The position numbers were made by a program, and so were the translations under genes. Shown piece after piece: positions 10,780 to 22,828 of a stretch of 64,000 nucleotides of DNA. Source of the stretch: Xenopus tropicalis (taxonomy: Eukaryota > Chordata > Amphibia > Anura > Pipidae); the NCBI RefSeq assembly GCF_000004195.4, contig NC_030683.2, positions 65,150,764-65,214,763 of the forward strand. The letters are read 5' to 3'. Every line of letters begins with the position of its first letter. Positions within the stretch are counted from its first letter, which is position 1. Below the pieces are notes generated by a model, which saw nothing but the letters and a program-made list of their open reading frames with translations, did no database searches and was not told the origin of the DNA.

Positions 10780-12342
10780 TATATTGAAAGTTGATGAGAG
10801 CAGAGGACCTCTTGTTGCTGTCCTCCCTCAGACTTCCTATCATACACTAGTAACAACCAGGACTGTATGTCTCTTCCAGACCCACAGACCCATCTCCCCC
10901 AGACACCCAAGGAAGAGCCCATAGGTGGGGAAACACATCCTTTTTACCTGCAGTAGCAGCTCTGCTTTCAGCTGTCACCTAATTATCTGACTGGGAGAGT
11001 ATATGATCCTATCTGCACTAGGCACCGCCTTGCAGTCCATATCATGCATGCTCCTTAAATGCACACTTTCCTGTACATTTTTAGTCCATAGAAATAAGTT
11101 TTTTTTAAACACACTATAACACACAGATTTGTCAGCCCAGATTTGTTTTCAGTAGTTCTTAAATAGGTAAATATCTATAGAGTTTTAAATATACCATGAT
11201 AGATTGCTCTAGTCTGAGTGATTAGTCTGTGTTGATGTCCTGATTTCATATGTTTAAAAAAAAAAAAAAGCTAGAACTAAGAACTGCATTAAGAACGAGG
11301 TGTGAGGAAGAAAAAGCACATATAGATGTAGCATAGGATTATATTTTTAATTAGATCAGACTTTGCAATGCCAGTTTGCTGGATGTTTTAAAAAGTGCTA
11401 ATAAAAGATTAATAAGGTAGGAGGTGTTAATTTATGACTCATTTTGCAAATGACCTAGAATCTATAGAACACAGTAGTAAAGTGAACTCTGGAACATTAC
11501 ACTTTATCCAAGCAGGCGTCTTTATCATTTAAACCCTTCTCTCCTGATAAGACTCTCAACCTAATAATTAAACTAGTCCTAGTTGTTTCAATGTTTGTCT
11601 CTATGAGATCAGAAAAATTAATAGTATCTGCAATTAGCTGTCTGTTTAGTTTCATGAAAGAGTATTTTTGTGTAACTGAATAAACTTTTGGAAGCTTTAC
11701 TCAAATTGTCTATATCACCTTGGTTTGGTTAGCTAGGGTCTTCCAAAAACCACAAATAAAAATGAAGACCGATTGCAAATTGTCTTAGAATATCTCTCTC
11801 TACAGTATACTAAAAGTTAGAGGGTTAGTTTATGTCATGTTGGAGCAGTAAAGGGTTAAGTCTTCAAATTAGAAGTCTGTTTAGAATCCACATTTGAGGG
11901 AAACCCTTCACAGTAGGGGGTAATTCAGAAATACCCCCTAAAAGACACTAAAGACAGACTGGCTAGGCGACTGTCAGGTGTGAAAAGCCAGACAGGGCCA
12001 AATGAATCAACAAGGTAACTAAATTATCATACCTGTGCTACAGTGGAGTGGTCTATCTCAGGGCAAATTCTTAGCTAATATTTCTTTAGGCCCATAAAAT
12101 AAATATCTTTTACTAAAGATAAAAATCATGGCGCCCAGTCATTAGCTTGTAGCTAGAACTCCCCAGAGACTCAAAACATTCCTGTGTTATGATGATCCAT
12201 CGCGGGATTATCCAATATTCTGATAAAACCAGAATAATATATGTTAGGCCTGGTGTGTTTGGTGACTATGAAAAGAGAATTCCATTTCCCACATAATGCT
12301 CATGGTTCCATAATTTAGTTGTATACCCATATGTATTTAAGG
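10780..12342. other. No gene recognised
   Basis: AT-rich unique-looking sequence. I see no domain, RNA gene or transposon terminus. Confidence 0.45.
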
Positions 12343-12553
12343 CTAGCTGGAAAATAAAAATAGCCAGTTACCAAATGGTGACCCGCCCTCACCTTTTTCA
12401 TTGGATGGGGGCGTGACCTACCTTGTAGCCTGTATATCAATGGCTCAGACAACTGGGAAGGTATATGCCTTTGGGGACCGAGCTGGTCGGGAGGTATATG
12501 TCGCTATTTCGTCCATCCCCCTGGAAGAGGAATTACATAGGACCATTCTATTG
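12343..12553 (+). repeat. Direct repeat, copy 1, flanking a Tx1-like LINE fragment
   Basis: This 210-bp block (from AGCTGGAAAATAAAAAT to CTATTGGTGAT) recurs at 13757-13982 in the same orientation with few differences and a 16-bp length change near its start. It sits directly before the truncated RT sequence. It may be LINE untranslated sequence from a neighbouring or earlier copy. Confidence 0.85.
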
Positions 12554-13652
12554 GTGATCAAGTGCTCGTTGTACATGGATGACGTGACCATCTTCTGCGC
12601 CGATCAGCAGTCGGTGAGAGTGCTTGTCCAGACCTGCGAGGACTTCAGCAAAGCTTCAGGAGCCAAGTCAACTGTGGGAAGTCAGAGACCCTACTCGGAG
12701 ACTGGAACCTGACTTCTGACAAAGTCCCCTTCTCCCTCAAGTCCGACTTCATCAAGATCCTCGGAGTCTGGTTTGGCGGTGAGGGTGCAGCCCTGAAGTG
12801 CTGGGAGGAGAGAATGGCAAAGGTCAGACAAAAGATTGGCCTCTGGAGCCTCAGAGACCTCACCACCGAAGGGAAGACACTGGTGCTGTGGAATGAGATT
12901 CTTCCTGTCCTGCAGTACATGGCCCAAGCGTGGCCACCTCTAGCTACGGTCTGCAGGGCCATCACAAGGGCAGTCTTCCAATTCATCTGGGGCTCCAAGA
13001 TGGACAGAGTAAAGTGGTCAGTTATGTACAAGGCCCCCTGCAAAGGTGGGAACGGAGTTCCTGATACCCCCACCCTGCATCCGCCAGGCGTTCGCTGGGG
13101 TGGGACAGCTCCTACCCTTACAACTGGAACACCCCTTGGTTTTACCTGGATGTTGCAAAGTTTGTCAGGGAGCACCAACTGGAGGGAGTCAAGCCCGACT
13201 TGTGGAAACCAAAGACAATTCACAAGTTGATCAGAGCCAAAGATGTTATGGAGTCTATTGCAGGACTCCCAGCTGACACAGTAAAGGTTGTTTGGGGGAA
13301 TGTTTCTTCAGACAGCCTGTCCAACAAGCACAAGGACATGTCATGGATGGCCATACAGGGGGGGCTGCCCCTCAGAACCTTCATGCATGCCCGTAACCTG
13401 TGCAGGTACCGGCATTGCCCACGGTGCATCATTCAAGAGGAAACATCTTTGCATGTTTTTTTAGGTCTTGCTTGATGCCCTGGAACATGAACTCAAAGAC
13501 TGTGTGCCCAGGAACATCCTTACGTGCCATGTGGTGCTTTATGGGCTTTTCCAGGGCACTCACACGGAAGGGGCAATTCAGGAAGCCTGGAACCTTATGA
13601 ACTGTTTTAAGGATGTTTTGTGGTACTCCAGGAACTGCCTCATTCTGCCCTA
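12554..13652 (+). pseudogene. Tx1-like LINE reverse transcriptase, C-terminal half
   Basis: The RT of a non-LTR retrotransposon, 5'-truncated inside the polymerase domain. The first readable residues are LYMDDVTIFC (12568-12600), which include the RT active-site box. Further blocks read SDFIKILGVWFGG, LWSLRDLTTEGKTLVLWNEI, HARNLCRYRHCPRC followed by ETSLHVF, and a C-terminal block ending in LWYSRNCL. The last part is the Cys/His-containing tail known from Tx1/L1-clade LINEs. The reading frame changes at least twice (about 12690-12815 and 13060-13200), so the copy is dead. The nearby direct repeats at 12343-12553 and 13757-13982 make the structure unusual. Clade assignment rests on recalled resemblance of motifs. 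Confidence 0.8.
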
Positions 13653-13756
13653 AGGCAGCTACTAACCAGAGGGTGTGCCCAGAGGTGCAGGGTTTGTGGG
13701 AATAACCCAGTAGTTTATGTCAGTCTAGGACTGAGCAGGTCAGTGCAGACCAAGTG

Positions 13757-13982
13757 CCAGCTGGAAAATAAAAATGTCACCAGAACAGACAGTTACCAAA
13801 TGGTGACACACCCTCACCTTTCTCATTTGATGGGGGCGTGACCTACCTTGTAGCCTGTATATCAATGGCCCAGACAACTGGGAAGATATATGCCTTTGGG
13901 GACCGAGCTGCAAGGGAGGTATATGTCGCTATTTCTCCGTCCCCCCGGAAACAGGAATTACATAGGATCATTCTATTGGTGA
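13757..13982 (+). repeat. Direct repeat, copy 2, downstream of the Tx1-like fragment
   Basis: Same sequence as 12343-12553. It lies about 100 bp beyond the end of the LINE coding sequence, where a 3' untranslated region is expected, and is followed by a T-rich tail to about 14115. Confidence 0.85.
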
Positions 13983-14115
13983 TGTATGTAGGTTTCTGCA
14001 TTTTTTCCCTTTTTATTTTATAACTGTTTGCAACCTGTATGTCATTTTTGTAACCTTAACTGTTTTTATATAATATATGCTCTGTCTACTTTGGATTATT
14101 AAATATAAAATTTCA

Positions 14116-15360
14116 TAAGTTTGTCTTTGTGCTCTAAATGAACCTTTATGCCTTACGCAGAGAGTGTATGTTAAATGTGTTTTAACCCCTTGCTAGTTAC
14201 TCACTGGAGAGAAGAAGAGAGAAATGTACCAGGATAAAGTACACGGAACAGCACAGATATAAGGGCAGCAGAGTCCAAAGTTAGCCGATATAACTAACTA
14301 CGCTAAGAATTTGCAGATTATCACTCAATTATGTTCCCCAGTATGACTTCAATCCAGAATACCACCCCCTATGAAAATACATTAATTTTGCAAGTTGTAT
14401 AGTGTGTTATGTCTTGTGAATAAATCAAATGGCATTGTTGGTTCGTATATTGCATTAATTTTAAGATGTCGAATTTGCACCTATTTTGCTAATGAGGCCC
14501 AATATGTTTTTTCACCTTGCTTTGATTGCCGAATTTTAGTAAGGATTATATTTAATAAAAAGTTGAAACTCAAGGCATATGTGCAGTACTTACAAAGAGA
14601 TGGATTTCTGTAAATATTGCACTGGTCTGGTGTGCGGCCATGGCTTCTCTGTTCTACTCTATGTCATAGTTCAGAGGGCGCTGCCACACAGTGGGGCAAA
14701 ATTAAAATATATAAGTCATCTACTTCTCTGTGCAAGCAGTGTTTTAAATGTGCACACAAAAAGTAATTTTTGAGCACATGGTTAAAAAAAAATAATGTAG
14801 AGAATATATAATATAAGAAGATCAAAATCTAGCAGGTTGTCCATCACTGTGCTAAAGCCTAAAAAAACTTTATTTTGCTTCTGATATTACAAAAAAAGGC
14901 ATTTTAGGTGTTCCTAAGATTTCAGTTACAAGTACTTGTGGAGATAAAACAAGTCACACACACACAAAAAAAAAAAAAATCAAATCTGACTTCAGCATTT
15001 CTCATCTGAAGGTAAAGTTCTGGTCACAATGAATCTCCCAGATTTGCTGCCATCTATATGGTATGGAGCTGCTGCTTTGTAACTTTTACGTCTTGTATCT
15101 GGTGTCACTTTTATGCTTCTCTATATTTTCAGGTTTGTTGCTTGATGGATTGCTGTCAGACTCTGGCTGATGAATAGGCGGTGTTTGGCAAAGCCATTTC
15201 AGTAGTATGCATACTTGACAAGAGCCATAAATCATGTTTCATGCAGACTGTGTTAAAGGAACTGTTCAATTTTCCAAAAAAATTCTATATTGCAAGTATG
15301 TTTTACAGAGAGGAATTATACTGCTAAAGTGATTGAATTAGCCCACACTTTCAACATGCC
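14116..15360. other. No gene recognised
   Basis: AT-rich DNA with no recognisable element or coding signal. Confidence 0.4.
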
Positions 15361-15479
15361 ATTCTTTTTGGAGAGTACAATTTATTTAGACTGTGATTTT
15401 AAATCTTTAAAACCAAAATCTTCTCCAAGCCCCCCCCCTAGAAATTGACAAGATGTCAATTAAGCAAGCCAAAGGGCCT

Positions 15480-15960
15480 TGAGGATCGAATTAGCCCCAT
15501 ATCACCCACCTAAGTGGGCATATCAGGAGAAAGATCTGCTTGTTTGGTGACCTTGCTTAATGAGGAAATCTAATGATATTTGGCCACCTTAGGCCAGCTT
15601 CTAGGGTTGCTGACTCCTAGGGGGAGATTTATCAAACCACGAACGCTCCAAATGCGTTTTTTTCGTAATGATCGGTATTTTGCGACTTTTTTATCGCCGT
15701 CGTGACTTTTTCGTATCTTGCGCGTATTTTCCGCGTCATTTTCGTCGTCGTCGATGAACGTTTCGGATTCATTCAAGCTTCGGTATTGTGACTTTCCTTG
15801 GGCCAGGTTGGAGCTGCAGAGTGCCATTTATTCCTATGGGAGGCTTCCAAAATCATGCAAATTTGGAAAGGTTTTCCCGCCATTTACGATCGTTCAATAC
15901 GGAAAAGATTCTTGCCTTGCCTCCTGGCTAAAATGCACTAACTACGTGTTTCACCAAAGT
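15480..15960. repeat. MITE-like sequences, families unassigned
   Basis: Two blocks look like pieces of interspersed repeats. One, at about 15480-15605, carries CCCACCTAAGTGGGCATATC, a short palindrome. The other, from about 15620, begins GGGGGAGATTTATCAA and is locally CpG-rich with TTTTCG and CGTCGTCG motifs. Neither shows a matching opposite terminus or a target duplication. Confidence 0.35.
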
Positions 15961-18900
15961 GTGTAATTGCTTTGGCTTTTGTGCATCATTGCATTGGGTG
16001 GAGTTAGGACCCACAAGTAACATTACAATATTCACAACAGAAATGTTAGCATTGCCAAATGCCAAGTCATTTGTCAACAGCAAATAGCTGTCTAAAGTAT
16101 TTTACTATGATCAATTACCTTTTTTCTGCATTAAAACTTCTTTTATTCAAACTTTTTAATTCAAGCATATATGTTACAGCACCTAAGTACATATGTGTAA
16201 CTGCTTTTGGTACTCCTTTCTTGAAAAGCATCACATTCCAGGAGACCTAGGACCTAACAGCATTGGGCCTTCACTCACTGGGCAACAAGGGATACATGCT
16301 AGGGAATCCCACAAAGAGATAAAATTCAATTTAACGCAGAAAACATGCAACTTGCTTCTACTAAAACTGTAGAACACACATGCAATGAGGACAAGTGGGG
16401 GTCTGCATGACTAACTAGCAATATATAGGCTGACACAAAGTCCTTCTCAAGAGCTCTCCCCAGGTAGTGCTATCCTCCACAAAGTACCTGTCACACATGG
16501 TATCCCAAAACCCAGAACTATTGCCAAGGGCCCAGTCAAAGCTCACGTATTGCAGCTGCTTTTCTCTTTGGGAGGAGCCCTCCTGTGCTCGGAGGATGAC
16601 ATCAGGATGACGTCATTGCACCAAACCATGCATCAAAATAAAAAGACACGCAATTAGCACATGCACCGGGAACCACAAGGTGTGCATTGAAAGCTATGAG
16701 GTGAGCAGCGGGCTTTTCTGTGGCATGGTGGAGTTCACTGGCAGTTCTGTAGCTGTAACAATCTCCACAGAGGCACCAGTCACCTTCTTGCAGCTTGGCA
16801 GGCCTCTCTCTGTGCAGGTTTCTTTTTGCTGAGCTCAGTACGGGCAGCAACCTCCCTGCTATCCTGGACAGTGTGGGATTTGCTGCAGAAAAACCTTTAT
16901 ATAATTAAGTTTGGGTAACCAGAGGCTTCTCCTCAGTTTGCCTTCCTTCCCAGATGTACTTTTCAGCATGCTCCAGGCCAATATGACTCCCTCCAGCCAA
17001 ACAGATTTTGTTGAGAATAAAACTGCAAGGAAAGTAGTAACAAATACATAAAGGCTGTTAATAACAAATTACTTATTCAACTCTATAAGAAAAAAGCAAA
17101 ATGGCAAATAAAAGTGTATCGGCCTTTACATTTTCACTAAGCTATATAAATCTAGCAGAACATATTTCCAAAATTCATTGTTTTGATCCCTTAACATTAC
17201 ATTAAATATATTTACAATGGCATAATCAATATGATCATTTATCTGAACATGTGCTATAGCAATTTTAATTGCTTGCCCTTATACAAATGGAGTACCTGTA
17301 CATTTTTTGTAACATGCATAAAATTCTCATTTCTTTAATTAAGTTCCTTATACAGGAATGTTGTTTGAGAGTTTTTTATATAGAGATATACATATGTGCA
17401 TAGTCTTCAGCCCTTTCCATCTCTCTTATCTATGTGCCCACATCCTCTTCTAAAGAAACCATTGGCTAAATATTTGAAGGAGCACTGTCCATAGCAAATG
17501 GTTTTAACTGATAATTACAAAAAACTATTATATTTATATAATTGCTATAATACTAAATTACGTCTACAAAATATTTTTATTAAATCTCAGATCAATTCCG
17601 CCTTTTTTCTGGCCTTCGGTTTTGTTTTGTTTTCTTGTATTGGTTGTTTTTTGTTCCAACATTGCGTTGTACAGAACTGCAGACATTGCTGGTGTGTTGC
17701 ATATTAATTTATCATTGTAATAATTATAAAATTAGTCAAATATGTTTCCCTGATCTGAACTACTGCTTCTAAACTTTAACTGCAAATGTAACCAACTTAC
17801 GTAAATTTACAGGGTTGCAAGACGTTTTGTTTAAGAATGAACATTACAAAAACATGAATTATCTTTCCTTTTAATCTATAAGATGAATCCTATTTATGGT
17901 GAGCTCAAGACTGGAATGTGACCTCTACTTGTCAATGAAGAAATTCTATTAAGGTCTTTTATAAATGATAGATATGGCAACCACTTTCCAGCTTCAACAT
18001 GTGAAAAATAGTGTAAAGAACAAATAATAAAAACTTCAGTCTGCAACAAATAATGGTTTCCTTAAAACTATCTTTTCCTGGAACACTCTCAGTACCTCTA
18101 TATCTTTTAATTTATTTTTGTCACATTACTTTTAAATCTTTTCTGCCCGGTTTCCTACATTAATTTGGTTCGATCCCCAGTTCATCCATAGCTTTCATCT
18201 TCTCTATTTTCCTTTCTGTGCTACACTGCTTCACCAATCACTGAGCACCAAGCTCTGCATATTTTAGCAGGCTGACACTAAATTCAACAGACTTTTGCAC
18301 AGATGGTGAATTGGGCAAAATGAAAAGTTTCATATTAACTATAACAATTACTGCATTTGTGCTAGAGCAAGAAGTGTGACAGTTTGGCTATTTAGTTCTC
18401 AGCAATTAGAAGCTTAGTACAAAACTGGACAAACTCATAAACTCAAAACTGCACTATGCTAGTTAAAAAAACAACTAATACAGAAAAATACTAAATGTAT
18501 ATAGTAAGGACTTTTTGTTTATAACATGAATAAAATATTTTAAATATACAGTCACTAGAAAATAAATTATAACATGACCTATAGGGGAAAGGTGCACTAG
18601 TTTTTGCTGCTTTCTGGATAGCAGAACAGTATACAATTCTGGCTGTGCAAAAATAGAATCTAGAGGAAAAGAATTATGGTATATAAGCACCAAAAGATAT
18701 AAGCAATGAAAAAACTACATTGAATATTAGAAGATATAAACCGGGAAGACAGTGGGTTATCCCTTGCATGAAAATGTCCAATTGTATTTTTATTGCTGCA
18801 TTTAATAAAACACAAAGGTGTGGTGGAATGGTGAAAGTATAAGAGGCAGCATGTATACATCAATACATTGCATTAATAAAATCATACAATGAGAATCTGA

Positions 18901-19320
18901 ACTTTGATATAACTGCCATAACTCCTGCATACAACAATTCTCTAATCATAGCACTGCAGGAGGCATTCAAATAGAATGGTGATCCAGCAACTATTAGTGT
19001 GTAATTGTCTTTCTAACTTAATTGCTTGCCTGAAGGACTTATAACTCATTTGTGTGGTATAATTATATCTAATAACAAACTTTGTGAATTTTTGACCTGA
19101 TATAACTACAATCTACTGACTGTGTTGTTATATTCCATGGTTAATTGAAGGACTTAATAGTCATGGGTATAGTCCAACTGCAAATCCCTATACATTTTAG
19201 GAATCTGTGGCATTCTATAATAATAATCCATTGACTGCTTCTGATATAATTTGTCTTAATTCAAATGTGATTTAATTGCTATAACTTCTGCATATAATAA
19301 TCTTTATTTACAGTGATGTA
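15961..19320. other. No gene recognised
   Basis: AT-rich sequence; no recognisable domains, RNA genes or transposon termini. A GC-richer patch at 16430-16870 lacks a readable long frame with known motifs. Confidence 0.4.
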
Positions 19321-19339
19321 GTGGGAAACCAAATAGAAT

Positions 19340-20990
19340 GGTGATCCATTGATAGAGACTGGAGAGACTAAGGAACAGGAAAAGAGACCTGGAAAGAGAC
19401 ATTGAGAGAGAACTAGCTAAAGTGAAAGCAAGAGCAAGCAAAATCAGAGTGGTTGCAGTACTGAATAGAGAACTGGTGGTGGTTGAGAAGGAGTTAAACA
19501 GAACTGTGACTGTGATTAAACCCTGGGAAGAGATTTACAGCAATAGAGACAGCTTTGAGCAAATTAGCTTTGCTAAACCTTCCCCCAAAGTCCTTTGAGT
19601 CAATGTACAGGGTCTTTGTACTTAAAAGGAGCAGCAAGTGTACAGACAATGTTGGTAAATCCCATAATAATTCTGATACTATGCACCCTAATGTGGCTGG
19701 TGTGGATGTGTCTGATACTATGCACTCTAGTGTGTCTGGTGTGGATATGTCTGATGTTATGCACCCTAGTTTGGAGAGGGGTGACTGTGAGGAGGGAGGG
19801 TGGGCTGGATCTGTTCTAAATGGGAGAGAGCATGGGGGGAAAGATGGTACAGAAAGGCAGGTTGTGAATGGTCAAATGAGTGTGGGGAAAACGGATGGAA
19901 AGGATGAGGATCTGGGGGAAAGGCTTGTCAAGGGAGTAAGCAGATTGAAGGGAATGTTAATGAAAATGATTAGCAAAGCAAAACCTTCTAATAGAGGAGG
20001 AAGTTTTTTTACAAGACAGAAGAGAGGTTTGTGGACACCCAAGTATTTAAAGGCATAATGTGCCTAATGTTAAAATTTGGTGGGTGGCGGACAGGGAGGA
20101 AATGCCAGGAAACACATACATTAGCAAGAATCTAATTTGCCTTTATCACCATTTCTGGTGTCAAATATGAGGTCAGTTTTAATTGACTTAGGGGATGTAT
20201 AAGTTCTGAAGCCTCTATGAGGGGGAAAAGGACCTTCACTGAGTGGCATGGCTGTAAGGCTTTTCCTCTCTCTAAGCCTGAGTTTAAGAGTGTAACACTC
20301 ACCTTTAAGCATGTGCCCATTCCCCCTGTGTGCTTTAAATGAGGCTCCAGGGGGCATCTGGCAGGAGACAGCTCTCTTAAGGTTTGTGCCATGTGTGGGG
20401 CCAAGGGCCTTGTAAGCAAGTACAAGAAGAGACAGTGCAAGAAGTAATCTTTGCATGGAACTTGGTCACACACATCTCAAAAGCCAAGATGCATGGCAGC
20501 CTGATGGCCAGGAGGAAAGGCAGGTTGGTGGAGAAAGGGGAAGTGAGGTTCTGTCGTTAAACGAAAGGTTGTATAGAGCACCTTGCTAGAAATCAGGCTC
20601 AAGCACAGACTGGTGATAAGGAGGAGGGTGGCTGGCAGACAGTGTGTTCAAAATCAGAGAAGAATTAGAAGGAGAGGATGGTACTAAAGCAGGATCTGGA
20701 AATCTCCAATAAATGTGTTCTCCAAAAGGAGGAAGAGTTGGGCCGAGGGTAGTGGCCGAGGAGGAGGAACTGGAAAGAATGGATAAGGAAGAGTGAAGGA
20801 GGTTCTGAGGTCAAAAGGAGGAAAGAAAAAAAGGCAAAGAAGGTTTCAGCACCAAGAGGGGAAATGGAAATGCAAGATTTATCTTCCCAGGGTAATTGTG
20901 AAGCTGCATTGGAAGGGGAAATAACTGAGGAAATGGGGAAGAAAAGAAAGGAGAGGATAGAAGATAAGGAGGAGTAATTACCCCTTAACT
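19340..20990 (+). pseudogene. Decayed LINE ORF1 (Tx1-like gag) with zinc-knuckle remnant
   Basis: A purine-rich, coding-like stretch. Upstream of 19600 one frame gives a charged helix rich in Glu, Lys and Arg (for example LERDIERELAKVKARASK). At 19555-20058 a 167-codon frame contains a 39-nt (13-residue) tandem repeat at about 19672-19770 with the core SDTMHPNVAGVDV. Near 20380-20430 a frame reads VCAMCGAKG, like the CxxCG zinc knuckles of L1/Tx1-clade ORF1 proteins. The 3' part at 20700-20980 is again lysine- and glutamate-rich. Several frameshifts and stops break it. The family call is tentative, and no RT follows directly. Confidence 0.45.
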
Positions 20991-21346
20991 ATGTCACCTA
21001 CACCAGGAAACACAAAGGGAGCTGGAAGTTGTAACAACCAGCTATATTTCTTCATCGCCAAGTTTAACATCAATACAGCAACTGTTCTTCAAGCATAGAC
21101 ACACAGATCACAACCAGTCAGGATATAGTTTACAATTTATACATTCCAGATAAGTGTAACAGCCAGGTTGGATAATTTCACACAGAGGAAATTTTACTTT
21201 CTGGTCCCTCCAGTGTTCCTTCCCACTCTCACTATCAGCCTCCAGTGCCTTCCTGAGGGTCCAGTCAGCACTCCCCCCTTTACAAGGCTTGCCCCAAAAC
21301 ACCAGCCTTGCCAGGTGTTTTGCAGTAAGACTCCCACACTACTAAA
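20991..21346. other. Unassigned sequence, possibly LTR-like, split by a CR1 insertion
   Basis: No gene seen. The stretch is C-rich toward its end and similar in composition to 22713-22828 beyond the CR1-A copy, so the CR1 may have inserted into one older repeat. Confidence 0.3.
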
Positions 21347-22712
21347 CTACTATTAGTTTGTGCCAGCATGGTTTTATGCGTAACAGATCTTGCCAGACTA
21401 ATTTAGTTGCCTTTTATGAGGAGGTGAGCAGGAACCTTGATGCTGGAATGGCAGTTGATGTCATCTACTTAGATTTTGCTAAAGCGTTTGATACAGTACC
21501 TCACAGAAGGTTAATGATCAAATTGAGGAATATTGGCCTAGAACATAATATTTGTAATTGGATAGAAAACTGGCTGAAGGATAGAGTACAAAGAGTGGTG
21601 GTAAATGGAACATTTTCTAATTGGGCCAGTGTGGTTAGTGGAGTACCGCAGGGGTCAGTCCTTGGTCCTTTGCTTTTTAACTTGTTTATTAATGACCTGG
21701 AGGTGGGCATAGACAGTACTGTTTCTATTTTTGCTGATGACACTAAATTGTGCAAAACTATAAGTTCCATGCAGGATGCTGCCGCTTTGCAGAGCGATTT
21801 GACAAAATTGGAAAACTGGGCAGCTAACTGGAAAATGAGGTTCAATGTTGACAAGTGCAAAGTTATGCACTTTGGTAGGAATAATATAAAAGCAAACTAT
21901 CTACTGAATGGTAGTGTGTTGGGGGTTTCCTTAATGGAGAAGGATCTAGGGGTTTTTGTAGATCACAAGTTGTCCAATTCCAGGCAGTGTCATTCTGTGG
22001 CTACTACAGCAAATAAAGTTCTGTCTTGTATAAAAAAGGGCATTGACTCAAGGGATGAGAACATATTTTTGCCGCTTTATAGGTCCCTGGTAAGGCCTCA
22101 CCTTGAGTATGCAGTGCAGTTTTGGGTTCCAGTCCTTAAGAAAGATATTAATGAGCTGGAGAGAGTGCAGAGACGTGCAACTAAACTGGTAAAGGGGATG
22201 GAAGATTTAAGCTATGAGGTTAGACTGTCGAGGATGGGGTTGTTTTCTCTGGAAAAGAGGCGCTTGCGAGGGGACATGATTACTCTGTACAAGTACATTA
22301 GAGGGGATTATAGGCAGTTGGGGGATGTTCTTTTTTCCCATAAAAACAATCAGCGCACCAGAGGTCACCCCTATAGATTAGAGGAACAGAGCTTCCATTT
22401 GAAGCAGCGTAGGTTGTTTTTCACGGTGAGGGCAGTAAGGCTGTGGAATGCCCTTCCTAGTGATGTGGTAATGGCAGACTCTGTTAATGCCTTTAAGAGG
22501 AGCCTGGATGAGTTTTTGAACAAGCAGAATATCCAGGGCTATTGTGATACTAATATCTACAGTTAGTATTACTGGTTGTGTATATATATAGTTTATGTAT
22601 GTGAGTGTATAGATTGGTTAGTATAGGTTGTGTGCTGGGTTTACTCGGATGGGTTGAACTTGATGGACAATGGTCTTTTTTCAACCCTATGTAACTATGT
22701 AACTATGTAACT
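21347..22712 (+). mobile_element. CR1-A LINE, 5'-truncated copy
   Basis: The copy starts inside the RT domain and ends with the family tail: TTCAACCCTATGTAAC followed by further TATGTAAC units. It is closely similar to the full-length CR1 at 41171-45822. The tail and truncation point are typical of target-primed reverse transcription of the CR1 clade. Confidence 0.92.
21358..22566 (+). CDS. CR1 reverse transcriptase, truncated but open
   Basis: A partial ORF2 whose frame is open from the truncation point to the natural stop at 22566. There is no true start codon, as the first codon listed is TTG. It begins at the QHGFMRNRSCQTNL block, keeps motif A (LDFAKAFDTVPH), SGVPQGSVLGPL, the catalytic FADD box (about residues 125-128) and the CR1-type C-terminus with RRATKLVKGMEDLSYE, LEKRRLRGDMITLYKYIRGD and FFTVRAVRLWNALP. 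The absence of frame damage over 400 codons marks a recent insertion. Without endonuclease and ORF1 it cannot move by itself. Confidence 0.9.
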   Translation: MCQHGFMRNRSCQTNLVAFYEEVSRNLDAGMAVDVIYLDFAKAFDTVPHRRLMIKLRNIGLEHNICNWIENWLKDRVQRVVVNGTFSNWASVVSGVPQGSVLGPLLFNLFINDLEVGIDSTVSIFADDTKLCKTISSMQDAAALQSDLTKLENWAANWKMRFNVDKCKVMHFGRNNIKANYLLNGSVLGVSLMEKDLGVFVDHKLSNSRQCHSVATTANKVLSCIKKGIDSRDENIFLPLYRSLVRPHLEYAVQFWVPVLKKDINELERVQRRATKLVKGMEDLSYEVRLSRMGLFSLEKRRLRGDMITLYKYIRGDYRQLGDVLFSHKNNQRTRGHPYRLEEQSFHLKQRRLFFTVRAVRLWNALPSDVVMADSVNAFKRSLDEFLNKQNIQGYCDTNIYS

Positions 22713-22828
22713 GTTCATCCAGAGGGCCCTCCTACACCTTCACTATCCACTCCAAGCCTGATTGGAGGGGTACTTCCTGATCTGACTCTCTCTGGCTGGC
22801 ACTGCAGCAGGGATTCATTGAATAGCAG

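Noticed and set aside
12645..13223. 192-codon minus-strand frame
   Set aside because: Antisense to the Tx1-like RT, which has clear RT motifs on the plus strand.
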